From an uncultured Clostridia bacterium (lineage in GTDB: Bacteria > Bacillota > Clostridia > Christensenellales > CAG-138): DNA of 15,154 nt. The DNA is taken from contig CALGGM010000162.1 of assembly GCA_937915925.1 (NCBI GenBank), forward strand, positions 1-15,154, written 5' to 3'. The notes under the pieces were generated by a model, which made no database searches, was not told the origin of the DNA, and saw nothing but the letters and a program-made list of their open reading frames with translations. How positions within the stretch are numbered: the stretch's first letter is position 1; each line of letters starts with the position of its first letter. A program made the translations under genes and the position numbers. Below, piece after piece: positions 7,631 through 13,404 of this stretch.

Positions 7631-8698
7631 TTATGCCCTCCTCATCTGCATAATGCGCTCGGCAATATCTTCCGCGGAGGGGATGATGCTGCCGCCCTTG
7701 CCCATGAAGTCCACGGGCTTGATGCCATTGACCGCAAGGCGAATATCCTCGACCATCTGACCGTTGCTGATCTCGACCGTGAGACCCGCCTTGACGCTCT
7801 CCTGCTCGAAGACCTCGCGGACTGCCGCGGTCGGGAACGGCCACAGCGTGATCGGACGAACCAGACCCGCCTTGACGCCGTTCTCCTCGAGAATGCGGAC
7901 CGCCGCCTTGCAGACGCGCGCGACCGTGCCGTATGCGCAAAGGATGTACTCCGCGCCCTCGGTGTGATACTTCTCGACCATGACTTCCTTCTCACGGATC
8001 ACGTCATAGCGCGCATTCAGACGCGTCATGAGCGTATCGAGATCCTCGGTTTCGATGTACAGGGAGTTGATGACCGCACGGGGTCTTGTGCCCTTCGGGT
8101 CCCAGCCCTGCGCTGCCCACGGCTTTTCGGGGAGCACGGGGTTCGGATTCATATGCAGCTCGACCGGCTCCATCATCTGACCGATCAGACCGTCCGCAAG
8201 GATGATGACCGGAATGCGGTACGCATCCGCGGTATCGAACGCCTTCGGCATCAGATCGACCGTCTCCTGAATGGAGGAGGGCGCATAGACGACGCAGCGA
8301 TAGTCGCCGTGACCGCCGCCCTTGACCGCCTGGAAGTAGTCACCCTGGGAAGCCTGAATGTTGCCAAGCCCCGGACCGCCGCGCATCATGTTGACGATCA
8401 CGCACGGAACCTCCGCACCTGCGATCGTGGAGATGCCTTCCTGCTTTAAGGAAATGCCCGGGCTCGAGGAGGACGTCATAACGCGCGCGCCCGCGCCGCC
8501 TGCGCCGTAAACCATGTTGATTGCGGCAAGCTCACTCTCTGCCTGCAGGAAACACCCACCCACCTGCGGCAGACGCAGCGACATGTACTCGGGAATGTCG
8601 TTCTGCGGCGTGATCGGGTAGCCGAAGAAGTAACGGCAGCCCGCCTGGATGGCGGCTTCGGCAATGGCCTCGCAGCCCTTCATCAGTTTCTTAGCCAT
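7631..8698 (-). CDS. vorB: 2-oxoacid:ferredoxin oxidoreductase, alpha subunit (VorB type, 2-oxoisovalerate-like)
   Basis: A 355-residue alpha subunit with the pyrimidine-binding N-terminal domain (GYPITPQND, 26-34; Glu54 in LQAESE). It also has TSSSSPGISLKQEG (75-88) and RGGPGLG (106-112), followed by a transketolase C-terminal-like domain from about residue 245. The motifs and length fit proteins annotated as VorB, 3-methyl-2-oxobutanoate dehydrogenase (ferredoxin). The complex converts branched 2-oxoacids plus CoA to acyl-CoA, CO2 and reduced ferredoxin. The reaction is reversible, so reductive carboxylation for amino-acid synthesis is also possible. The neighbouring ilvE and CoA-transferase support a branched-chain substrate. 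2-oxoglutarate specificity cannot be excluded by eye. Confidence 0.88.
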   Translation of the reverse strand: MAKKLMKGCEAIAEAAIQAGCRYFFGYPITPQNDIPEYMSLRLPQVGGCFLQAESELAAINMVYGAGGAGARVMTSSSSPGISLKQEGISTIAGAEVPCVIVNMMRGGPGLGNIQASQGDYFQAVKGGGHGDYRCVVYAPSSIQETVDLMPKAFDTADAYRIPVIILADGLIGQMMEPVELHMNPNPVLPEKPWAAQGWDPKGTRPRAVINSLYIETEDLDTLMTRLNARYDVIREKEVMVEKYHTEGAEYILCAYGTVARVCKAAVRILEENGVKAGLVRPITLWPFPTAAVREVFEQESVKAGLTVEISNGQMVEDIRLAVNGIKPVDFMGKGGSIIPSAEDIAERIMQMRRA

Positions 8699-8709
8699 AC
8701 TGTTCCTCC

Positions 8710-8913
8710 TTATTTCTCGATCTCAATGGCAACGTCCGGGCAGGTTCTTGCGCAGGACGCACAGGCGATGCAGGCTTCCGGATGCGCTACTTCAACGGCA
8801 TAATAGCCTTTTTTGTTGAGGCGCTTGGAGATTGCCAGCACGTCTTTGGGACATGCACGCACGCAGAGTCCGCAGCTCTTGCATGCGTCTTCATAGATGG
8901 TTACTTTGATCAT
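8710..8913 (-). CDS. 2[4Fe-4S] ferredoxin, electron-transfer (delta) subunit of the VOR-type complex
   Basis: A 67-residue bacterial-type ferredoxin with two complete cluster motifs: Cys11-Cys14-Cys17-Cys21-Pro and Cys48-Cys51-Cys54-Cys58-Pro. About 26 residues separate the motifs, slightly longer than in clostridial monocluster-pair ferredoxins and typical of delta subunits. It lies 11 bases before the alpha gene, in the usual delta-alpha-beta-gamma order. It should carry electrons from the TPP site to soluble ferredoxin. The ribosome site is AAAGGAA just upstream. Confidence 0.93.
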   Translation of the reverse strand: MIKVTIYEDACKSCGLCVRACPKDVLAISKRLNKKGYYAVEVAHPEACIACASCARTCPDVAIEIEK

Positions 8914-8955
8914 GGCATTTCCTTTCTTTCTCCGAGATTTTTTGACAGGGTATGA

Positions 8956-9672
8956 TTAAAGTCCTTCGTTCAGGAACTTATCCCAGCTTCTGTGCATCAG
9001 TACCTCAATGGGCTGATAGACGCCGATATAGGCGGGGTCGAGTCCGTGCGCCTTTGCGTAGGAGTCGAATCCGTCGAGCACGCTTCGCGTGCCGCTCGTG
9101 CCCCACACGGGGATGCCCGTCTCCTGTGAAAGCGATTTTACAAGCCCGTAGCCCTCGACGAGATGCGAGACGTCCGTTTCGCCCGCTAAATTCGCGTTAT
9201 TCACGATCCCGGTCACGTCGAGACGCGTCACGAACCGGATCTTTTCGAGCGTTGCATACGCGCTTTCGAGGTCCGCCGCCGTCGGACGCATCGGATTCAC
9301 GATAAAGAGGACATGCAGGTTCTCCTTCGGAATGCGGTCAAAGTGCGGCTTATACTGCCCGAGCGCCACGGAGCCCACATGATCGCCGCCGATATCGAAA
9401 AAAACGCTTCCCTCACCCGGTGTAAATGCGGAATACACACGGGCGGAAAGCGATAAAATTTCGATCTTTTCCAAAGCATAGGGGGGCATGATCAGTTCGA
9501 CGCCGGCAGGCGTCAGAACGTCGCCGCGCTCGCTTACGCGAAAATACGGGTTGATCATGTCGAGGTCAACGAGGGTACAGGGACCGTGCTTCGCCGCGGC
9601 GATCGACATATTGAGCGCAAGCTCACTCTTGCCGCTCCCGAAGCTGCCGAGCATTACCCAATAATCCTTCAT
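8956..9672 (-). CDS. P-loop NTPase of unknown function, first gene of the VOR operon
   Basis: A 238-residue predicted cytosolic ATP/GTP-binding protein. Walker A is GSFGSGKS (9-16, Lys15). LVDLDMINPYFR (34-45) gives a switch-like Asp pair, VFFDIGGD (90-97) is Walker B-like, and FIVNPMRP (123-130) and GIVNNANL (155-162) are conserved-looking strands. The overall look is SIMIBI class (MinD/CobB/ParA-like), but the Walker A is classical, not the deviant KGGxGK form. No membrane segment or cysteine motif is seen. It is transcribed from the promoter at 9734-9762 and lies 42 bases before the ferredoxin, so it is co-expressed with the oxidoreductase. The function is unknown; maturation or nucleotide-dependent control of the complex is only a guess. 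Confidence 0.75.
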   Translation of the reverse strand: MKDYWVMLGSFGSGKSELALNMSIAAAKHGPCTLVDLDMINPYFRVSERGDVLTPAGVELIMPPYALEKIEILSLSARVYSAFTPGEGSVFFDIGGDHVGSVALGQYKPHFDRIPKENLHVLFIVNPMRPTAADLESAYATLEKIRFVTRLDVTGIVNNANLAGETDVSHLVEGYGLVKSLSQETGIPVWGTSGTRSVLDGFDSYAKAHGLDPAYIGVYQPIEVLMHRSWDKFLNEGL

Positions 9673-9693
9673 ACGCGGTCGTACCTCTCGTTA

Positions 9694-9725
9694 GTTGTCA
9701 GACAACCGCTCAAGGGTGTCCGACA
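9694..9725. promoter_or_regulatory. two operator-like palindromes (TGTCnGACA) in the VOR operon leader
   Basis: GTTGTC-A-GACAAC (9694-9706) is a perfect palindrome; TGTC-C-GACA (9717-9725) is a second with the same core. Their centres (9700 and 9721) are 21 bases apart, two helical turns, and both fall at or just after the expected transcript start. TTGTCAGACAA (9695-9705) matches the FadR-subfamily consensus TNGTNNNACNA. Binding by the FCD regulator at 3852-4538 is inferred. Confidence 0.6.
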
Positions 9726-9733
9726 TCAACAGT

Positions 9734-9762
9734 ATTGTATCAAAACCGCATATAAAAGTCAA
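9734..9762 (-). promoter_or_regulatory. sigma-A type promoter of the VOR operon
   Basis: On the minus strand TTGACT (9762-9757) and TACAAT (9739-9734) are separated by exactly 17 bases (9740-9756), each one base from consensus. The start point would be near 9727, giving a leader of about 55 bases to the NTPase start codon at 9672. Confidence 0.8.
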
Positions 9763-9826
9763 TCGAGATTTATGCAAAACTGCCGTATTTTTCTGTATAT
9801 AATATGTATATCCGGCAAGACGGGAC

Positions 9827-9857
9827 AAAAAAGTCCTCTCCCGAAAAGGGAGAGGAC
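9827..9857 (-). terminator. intrinsic terminator after the Nif11-like gene
   Basis: On the minus strand GTCCTCTCCC (9857-9848) pairs perfectly with GGGAGAGGAC (9842-9833) over a 5-base loop, followed by six T (9832-9827). It insulates the small gene from the VOR promoter just downstream. Confidence 0.88.
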
Positions 9858-9875
9858 CGGTGCGTTTCAAACGGA

Positions 9876-10073
9876 TTATTTGATAAAGCCGAGCTTCTTC
9901 GCCTGCTCCATATATTTCGGCAGGTCGGTGATGGAAATGTTGACGTCGTGCTTCTTTGCGAAGGTGACGAATTCGGAGATCGAAACCTTGCCGTCGGCGA
10001 GGATCGCGGCGACTTCATCCTGCAGTGCTTTGTCGGTCTGATATTGCTGAACGAGTTCTTCTACGGTTGCCAT
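9876..10073 (-). CDS. small Nif11-like protein
   Basis: A 65-residue acidic helical protein starting MATVEELVQQYQTD, with a central ILADGKVSISEFVTFAKKH and ending in DLPKYMEQAKKLGFIK. The pattern of a short helix, then a phenylalanine-rich helix, then Asp-Leu resembles the Nif11 domain found in nitrogen-fixation-linked proteins and some RiPP leader peptides. No double-glycine cleavage site, cysteine- or serine-rich core, or maturation enzyme is present, so a precursor-peptide role is not supported. A strong AAGGAGG lies 7 bases before the ATG, and a monocistronic terminator follows. A weak promoter candidate (TTTTCA-17-TATATA, -10 at 10098-10103) lies upstream. The family assignment is by eye only; the function is unknown. 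Confidence 0.7.
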   Translation of the reverse strand: MATVEELVQQYQTDKALQDEVAAILADGKVSISEFVTFAKKHDVNISITDLPKYMEQAKKLGFIK

Positions 10074-10163
10074 AAGATTGCCTCCTTGTATTGAATATAT
10101 ATAATGTTACCACACTTCTTTGAAAAACGCAACCGAAAGCTTTCCAAATCGCAAAAAAGTTGC

Positions 10164-10169
10164 TATACT
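10164..10169 (+). promoter_or_regulatory. extended -10 promoter element for the small plus-strand gene
   Basis: TATACT (10164-10169) is preceded by TG one base away, an extended -10 (TGCTATACT). There is no good -35. It lies 28 bases before the start codon at 10198, with a strong ribosome site in between. Confidence 0.5.
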
Positions 10170-10197
10170 GAATTCATCAGAACAAGGAGGGACGGGC

Positions 10198-10410
10198 ATG
10201 TTTTTTCGAAAGAAGCAGGGACCGGGATACGATGCGGAGAAGGTTTTTCCCGCGATCCGAAGCAGTATCTGCACCGGCGAGAAGACGGCGGGCTTTGTAG
10301 ACCGCGAAACCGGACGCTTCACCGAGGTCATGCTGGTCCGTTCGCAAAGGGACCTCGACGCGTTTTGCGCCGAGTACCGCATCACCGAGCCTGTCAAAAC
10401 GATCTATTAA
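10198..10410 (+). CDS. small conserved-looking hypothetical protein
   Basis: A 70-residue protein beginning MFFRKKQGPGYDAEK, with a central ICTGEKTAGFVDRETGRF (about 24-41) and ending EPVKTIY. The start is chosen at 10198, where AAGGAGG (10184-10190) is optimally spaced; an in-frame ATG at 10120 has no ribosome site. There are no membrane segments and a single cysteine (Cys25) in the SSICTGE segment. Similar short proteins are, from memory, widespread hypotheticals in Clostridia, but I know of no function. It is divergent from the Nif11-like gene across about 120 bases. Its stop codon overlaps the A-tract that ends the opposing CPBP transcript. Confidence 0.72.
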   Translation: MFFRKKQGPGYDAEKVFPAIRSSICTGEKTAGFVDRETGRFTEVMLVRSQRDLDAFCAEYRITEPVKTIY

Positions 10411-10435
10411 AAAGGCTCCCTTGCGCAAAGGGAGC
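10409..10435 (-). terminator. intrinsic terminator after the CPBP gene
   Basis: On the minus strand GCTCCCTT (10435-10428) pairs with AAGGGAGC (10422-10415), followed by CC and five T (10413-10409). A second hairpin (GACGG...CCGTC, about 10438-10473) lies between it and the CPBP stop. The stem resembles the CTCCCTTGCACAGGG repeat near 2600, so it may derive from the same repeat type. Confidence 0.7.
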
Positions 10436-10478
10436 TGTCGACGGTACGCGCGGGAAGCGCGCGATCTTCCGTCGCCCG

Positions 10479-11122
10479 CTATCCGACGATCCACATCCTT
10501 ACAACCACATTCAGAAAATCGTAGAATCCGTGACCGAAGGCAACGCCGGCGTATCCGCAGTGCTTGATCCGGTATTTGGCAAACCCGAAGACGAGCCCGA
10601 TGCCGAAGGCGAAAAGCACCTGGATCAGATTGCCGTTGATCAGATGGAACAGCCCGAACAGGAACGCCGCGATCACGACGCCGATCCACGGACGCCGCCC
10701 AAATAGTCCGACAAACACGTCCGCAAATAGACGCGGAAGATGAATTCCTCCACCGGACCGATGATCAGCATACAGAACAGCAGCTGAATCAGCAGCGTGG
10801 TCCACGACGGCTCGACGTGCGTGCCGACCAGAGAGAACCCGCAGATCGCGGGGATCACGGCAATGAGCAGGGACAGAGAAAGCGCGACGGCGCAGCCGAT
10901 CAGGTAGTGCCGTTTGTCCGCGAAGTCGACGTCGATGCGCATGTGCATCAGCTTCATTGCCGTGAACGCGACCAGCCCGTTCATCAGATTCAGCCCGACC
11001 AAAGCGGCAAACCGCAGCCAGACCGTTTCGATCGAGCCGATCAGCCCTGCAAGAGCGGTTATGCCTGTGATACAGACGATCGACAGACACAGAATAACCG
11101 CGTTCTTCGCTGTTTTTTGCAT
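10479..11122 (-). pseudogene. CPBP-family (CAAX protease-like) intramembrane metalloprotease, reading frame broken
   Basis: Two overlapping frames together make one CPBP protein of about 214 residues with several membrane helices. The first frame (start 11122, stop at 10673) carries motif 1, EEFIFR (Glu125, Glu126, Arg130). The second (to 10479) carries FGLFH (His160) and HGFYD (His198, Asp202), the remaining metal-site motifs. They join by a -1 shift at TTTGGGC (10703-10697), giving ...SDYLG then RRPWIG. The whole region is 644 bases, one short of 215 codons. A single-base deletion or sequencing error is most likely; programmed -1 frameshifting is possible because the heptamer fits X XXY YYZ in the right phase. 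The start lies three bases after the LUD gene stop with no clear ribosome site, so coupled translation is likely. Family members process prenylated or bacteriocin-related peptides; the substrate here is unknown. Confidence 0.72.
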
Positions 11123-11125
11123 CTC

Positions 11126-11755
11126 TCAGAATCCCAGCATGTCGTTCACGAGGATCACATGGATGCGGCCCGCGTGGCGGGAGAAGCGCGTGACGAGGAA
11201 CTGACAGCAGATCGTGTCGGGCGATTTGCAGTTCATGCAGGCGCCGGTTTTCGAGCAGGGTGTGGAAAGCCCGAACCGCTGTGCGTTGGTCGGCGCGGCG
11301 ACATTGCGGGCGCGCTTCATGGCGGTATCGACGTCGGGGCAGATCTTGTTCATGCCCACGATGAACAGAACGTGCTTCGGACCGTTTGCAATGCACGAGA
11401 CGCGGTTCGCGTTGCCGTCAATGTTGACGAGCACGCCGTCCTCGGACATCGCGTTTGCGCTCGACAGGAACCAATCGGCGTCGTATGCGGCGAGCATCGC
11501 CTCGCGCGGGTTCTCGAACTTCGCGCGGTCGATGAAGCGGTAGCGATCCTCTTTGAGCGCGTCGACCAGTCCGATCTCATGCGCGCTCAGCGCGCCGCCC
11601 ATCGTGACCGAGCTGCCCTCGGGGATCAGAGAAAGCGCGATCTTCTTTGCCTCCTCGCGGTCGTTCGCAAAATAACCCGTCATGTTGCGGGACTGTAACC
11701 CCTTGATGACCTTCTGCGCCAGCAGCGCGTTGCGTTTTTCAAGATTCGGATCCAT
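11126..11755 (-). CDS. LUD-domain protein (LutC/DUF162-like)
   Basis: A 209-residue protein of the lactate-utilisation LUD family. Features are TMGGALSAHEIG (51-62), NAMSEDGVLVNIDGNANRV (101-119) and VGMNKICPDVDTAMKRAR (133-150). A cysteine-rich C-terminal patch has Cys167, Cys173, Cys176, Cys183 and Cys184. The start at 11755 has GGGAGG just upstream; a longer in-frame ORF reaching 11926 would cross the promoter. LutC is part of L-lactate oxidation, but no lutA or lutB is adjacent, so lactate metabolism is not shown here. The cysteine patch may bind a metal or cluster (inference). It is followed three bases later by the CPBP gene. Confidence 0.85.
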   Translation of the reverse strand: MDPNLEKRNALLAQKVIKGLQSRNMTGYFANDREEAKKIALSLIPEGSSVTMGGALSAHEIGLVDALKEDRYRFIDRAKFENPREAMLAAYDADWFLSSANAMSEDGVLVNIDGNANRVSCIANGPKHVLFIVGMNKICPDVDTAMKRARNVAAPTNAQRFGLSTPCSKTGACMNCKSPDTICCQFLVTRFSRHAGRIHVILVNDMLGF

Positions 11756-11782
11756 AACTGCCTCCCATGTTTTTATGCTCTT

Positions 11783-11812
11783 ATTATACGGTAGAACCGG
11801 GCGTGTGCGCAA
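11783..11812 (-). promoter_or_regulatory. promoter of the LUD-CPBP operon
   Basis: On the minus strand a perfect TATAAT (11788-11783) lies 18 bases from TTGCGC (11812-11807). The start codon at 11755 is about 28 bases past the -10. The -35 is a partial match. Confidence 0.6.
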
Positions 11813-11827
11813 CGGTTTTTTCTCAGC

Positions 11828-11860
11828 AAAAAAGGCTGCTGAGACAGGAATCTCAACAGC
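11828..11860 (-). terminator. strong intrinsic terminator at the end of the hairpin-rich region
   Basis: On the minus strand GCTGTTGAGA (11860-11851) pairs with TCTCAGCAGC (11844-11835), including one G-T pair, over a 6-base loop. A C and six T (11833-11828) follow. The only minus-strand gene upstream is degV, 488 bases away, so either degV has a very long 3' end or this stops a separate transcript from the gene-free region. Confidence 0.85.
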
Positions 11861-11865
11861 TTTGA

Positions 11866-11946
11866 ATGAATTGCGGCGTTGCCGCATGAATTGCCCGCAG
11901 GGCATGAATTGTGCCGTACGGCACATGAATTGACGGCACAGCCGTC
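11866..11946. repeat. second mini-hairpin array, constant linker ATGAATT
   Basis: Four perfect palindromes at 11873-11885 (GCGGC-GTT-GCCGC), 11893-11903 (GCCC-GCA-GGGC), 11911-11924 (GTGCC-GTAC-GGCAC) and 11932-11946 (GACGGC-ACA-GCCGTC) are each preceded by ATGAATT (11866, 11886, 11904, 11925). The stems differ, while the linker is identical in all four. AATTCAT, its reverse complement, is also the first linker of the array at 6087-6299. It sits just upstream (minus sense) of the terminator at 11828-11860. Confidence 0.88.
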
Positions 11947-12347
11947 ATGATGGTCGGTTTTCCTTCCGGAAAACCCCAGGCTGTCGCAAAAGGGGTCAGA
12001 CCATTCGCGGCGAGATGATTCAAATGAATACTTGTCGGATGAAAGGGCGCAAGGACGCCCTTTCTTCCTATTATTTCGCCGCAAACTATCCGCGTTTTCT
12101 TAACCACTCCGCTTCGCTCCGTTACAGCGGTGACGTCGCGCGTTACTCGCGCGTCGCCATCTTCAGTCGCATACGTAAGTATAGCTCCATCGCGAAAACG
12201 CGAATTCTTTTGCCACTTCGCTTCGCTTCGTTACAGCGGTGCCGTCGCGCGCTTCCCGCGCGTCGCCATCTCTCCCTTATCAACAGCCTGCTCAGCGTGT
12301 CAAAAGGCTTTTTGACACGCTGCGGTTTTCCTTCCGGAAAACCCTTT
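11947..12347. repeat. gene-free stretch of palindromes and a duplicated 59-bp unit
   Basis: No ORF here looks real. The stretch contains an identical 20-bp palindrome (GGTTTTCC-TTCC-GGAAAACC) at 11956-11975 and 12324-12343. It also has hairpins at 12041-12064 (GAAAGGGCG / CGCCCTTTC), 12172-12183 (ATAC-GTAA-GTAT), 12191-12202 (CGCG-AAAA-CGCG) and a 13-bp perfect stem at 12293-12322. A 59-bp unit occurs at 12104-12162 and 12213-12271 with about six differences; each copy ends in a CGCGCG hairpin. It follows the degV stop and may be its 3' untranslated region or a non-coding RNA. Confidence 0.75.
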
Positions 12348-13229
12348 TTATCGTTCCTCGCCGAAAAAGTAGACCGCAACGGTGCCGGGACCGGAATGAC
12401 AGCCGATGATCGCGCCGATGTCATAGACCTCGATCTCGCCGGTGATGTGTTTGAAGCGCTCCTCGACCTGTGCCTTGACGTTCAGCGCGTCGTCGATGCA
12501 GTCGGAATGGCTGATAAAGCAGCGACCGGAATACAGCTCGCCGCCGTGCGCAAGCTCCGCCATCTGATCGACGAGCGCCCGCAGCGCGCGCTTCTTGGTG
12601 CGCACGCGCGAATGCACCGCAAGGTGACCCGGATGGTCCATGCGCATGACGGGGCAGATGCCGAGGATATTGCCGATCTTACCGGCGGCGGGGGAGATGC
12701 GTCCGCCGCGCACGTAGTAGGTCAGCGTCGTCGAGCAGAACAGATGCTGCAGCGTGAGGCGGTTTTTGAGCGCCCAATCGAACAGCTCGTCGATCGACTT
12801 TCCCGCATCGCGCATGTCGGCGAGCGTTTGCATCAGGAGTCCGTAGCCCGAGGACGCGCCGCGCGAATCGACGATCAGCAGCTTGCGGTCCGGGAACTTT
12901 TCCTTCAACAGATCGGCGGCGGTCATCGCGGACTGGAACGTGCCGGAAAGCCCGCTCGACAGCGTGACGTGCAGAACGTCCTTGCCGGACTCTAAAAGCT
13001 TAGTGAAATACTCCACGTAGTCGGCGGGATTGATCTGGCTCGTGACGCCGACCTCGCCCGCGCGGATGCGGTCGTAAAACGCCTTGCGCGACATCGACGC
13101 CCCGAGATCGTCTTTTAAGGGTTCGCCGTTCAGCGTGAAGTCATAAAAGAGCACGCGCACGTCGAGCGCGTCAAGCTTCTCCTGCGTCAGATCGCAGGGC
13201 GAGCAGCAGCTGAGAATGTAATCATGCAT
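12348..13229 (-). CDS. DegV family fatty-acid-binding protein
   Basis: A 293-residue DegV-family protein. Such proteins bind a single fatty acid and, in some Bacillota, deliver it to fatty acid kinase (FakB role). The lipid-head motifs TSQINP (63-68) and TLSSGLSGT (89-97) are present, followed by VDSRGAS (120-126), and RGGRIS in the second half. The N-terminus reads ILSCCSPCDL in place of the common TDSTADL, a variant with three nearby cysteines. The start is set by AGGAGAA upstream. No fatty acid kinase (fakA) is in the window, so the pathway role is inferred from family only. It has its own promoter and is not obviously in an operon. Confidence 0.9.
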   Translation of the reverse strand: MHDYILSCCSPCDLTQEKLDALDVRVLFYDFTLNGEPLKDDLGASMSRKAFYDRIRAGEVGVTSQINPADYVEYFTKLLESGKDVLHVTLSSGLSGTFQSAMTAADLLKEKFPDRKLLIVDSRGASSGYGLLMQTLADMRDAGKSIDELFDWALKNRLTLQHLFCSTTLTYYVRGGRISPAAGKIGNILGICPVMRMDHPGHLAVHSRVRTKKRALRALVDQMAELAHGGELYSGRCFISHSDCIDDALNVKAQVEERFKHITGEIEVYDIGAIIGCHSGPGTVAVYFFGEER

Positions 13230-13266
13230 GGTTCTTTCTCCTGAAAAACAGTAAACTTCATATCAT

Positions 13267-13296
13267 AGTATAAATCCGGTGGGAAAGAAAAGGCAA
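13267..13296 (-). promoter_or_regulatory. promoter of degV
   Basis: On the minus strand TATACT (13272-13267) lies 18 bases from TTGCCT (13296-13291). The degV start codon is at 13229, about 37 bases past the -10. Confidence 0.55.
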
Positions 13297-13326
13297 TCTA
13301 CCGCTTCGATTTTCGGCTCTACCCAT

Positions 13327-13370
13327 AAAAAGCCGCACGGTAGAATCCGTTTTTCGAACTCTACCGTGCG
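13327..13370 (-). terminator. intrinsic terminator after the TPM-domain gene
   Basis: On the minus strand CGCACGGTAGA (13370-13360) pairs perfectly with TCTACCGTGCG (13344-13334). GC and then five T (13331-13327) follow. It separates the TPM gene from the degV promoter. Confidence 0.85.
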
Positions 13371-13404
13371 TGGAATTCCAGTATTTCTGCGGGTTTTTGG
13401 CAGC

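Noticed and set aside
9876..10073. RiPP precursor peptide
   Set aside because: The Nif11-like look is leader-like, but there is no GG or GA cleavage site, no core rich in Cys, Ser or Thr, and no maturation or export gene in the window.
10479..11396. Single 305-codon gene in the second CPBP frame
   Set aside because: Only its last ~72 residues look like protein of a known family. The upstream part is antisense-like Arg/His-rich sequence overlapping the LUD gene in another frame.
11756..11926. Longer LUD reading frame starting at 11926
   Set aside because: It would run through the TATAAT promoter, the terminator at 11828-11860 and part of the hairpin array. The ATG at 11755 has GGGAGG and a family-like start.
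11886..11933. Repetitive peptide encoded in the ATGAATT array (MNCPQGMNCAVRHMN)
   Set aside because: It arises only because the linker contains ATG. No ribosome site is present, and the palindromic order explains the sequence better than coding.
12293..12322. Terminator directly after degV
   Set aside because: The 13-bp stem is perfect, but no T-tract follows it on either strand. The first convincing minus-strand terminator is at 11828-11860.
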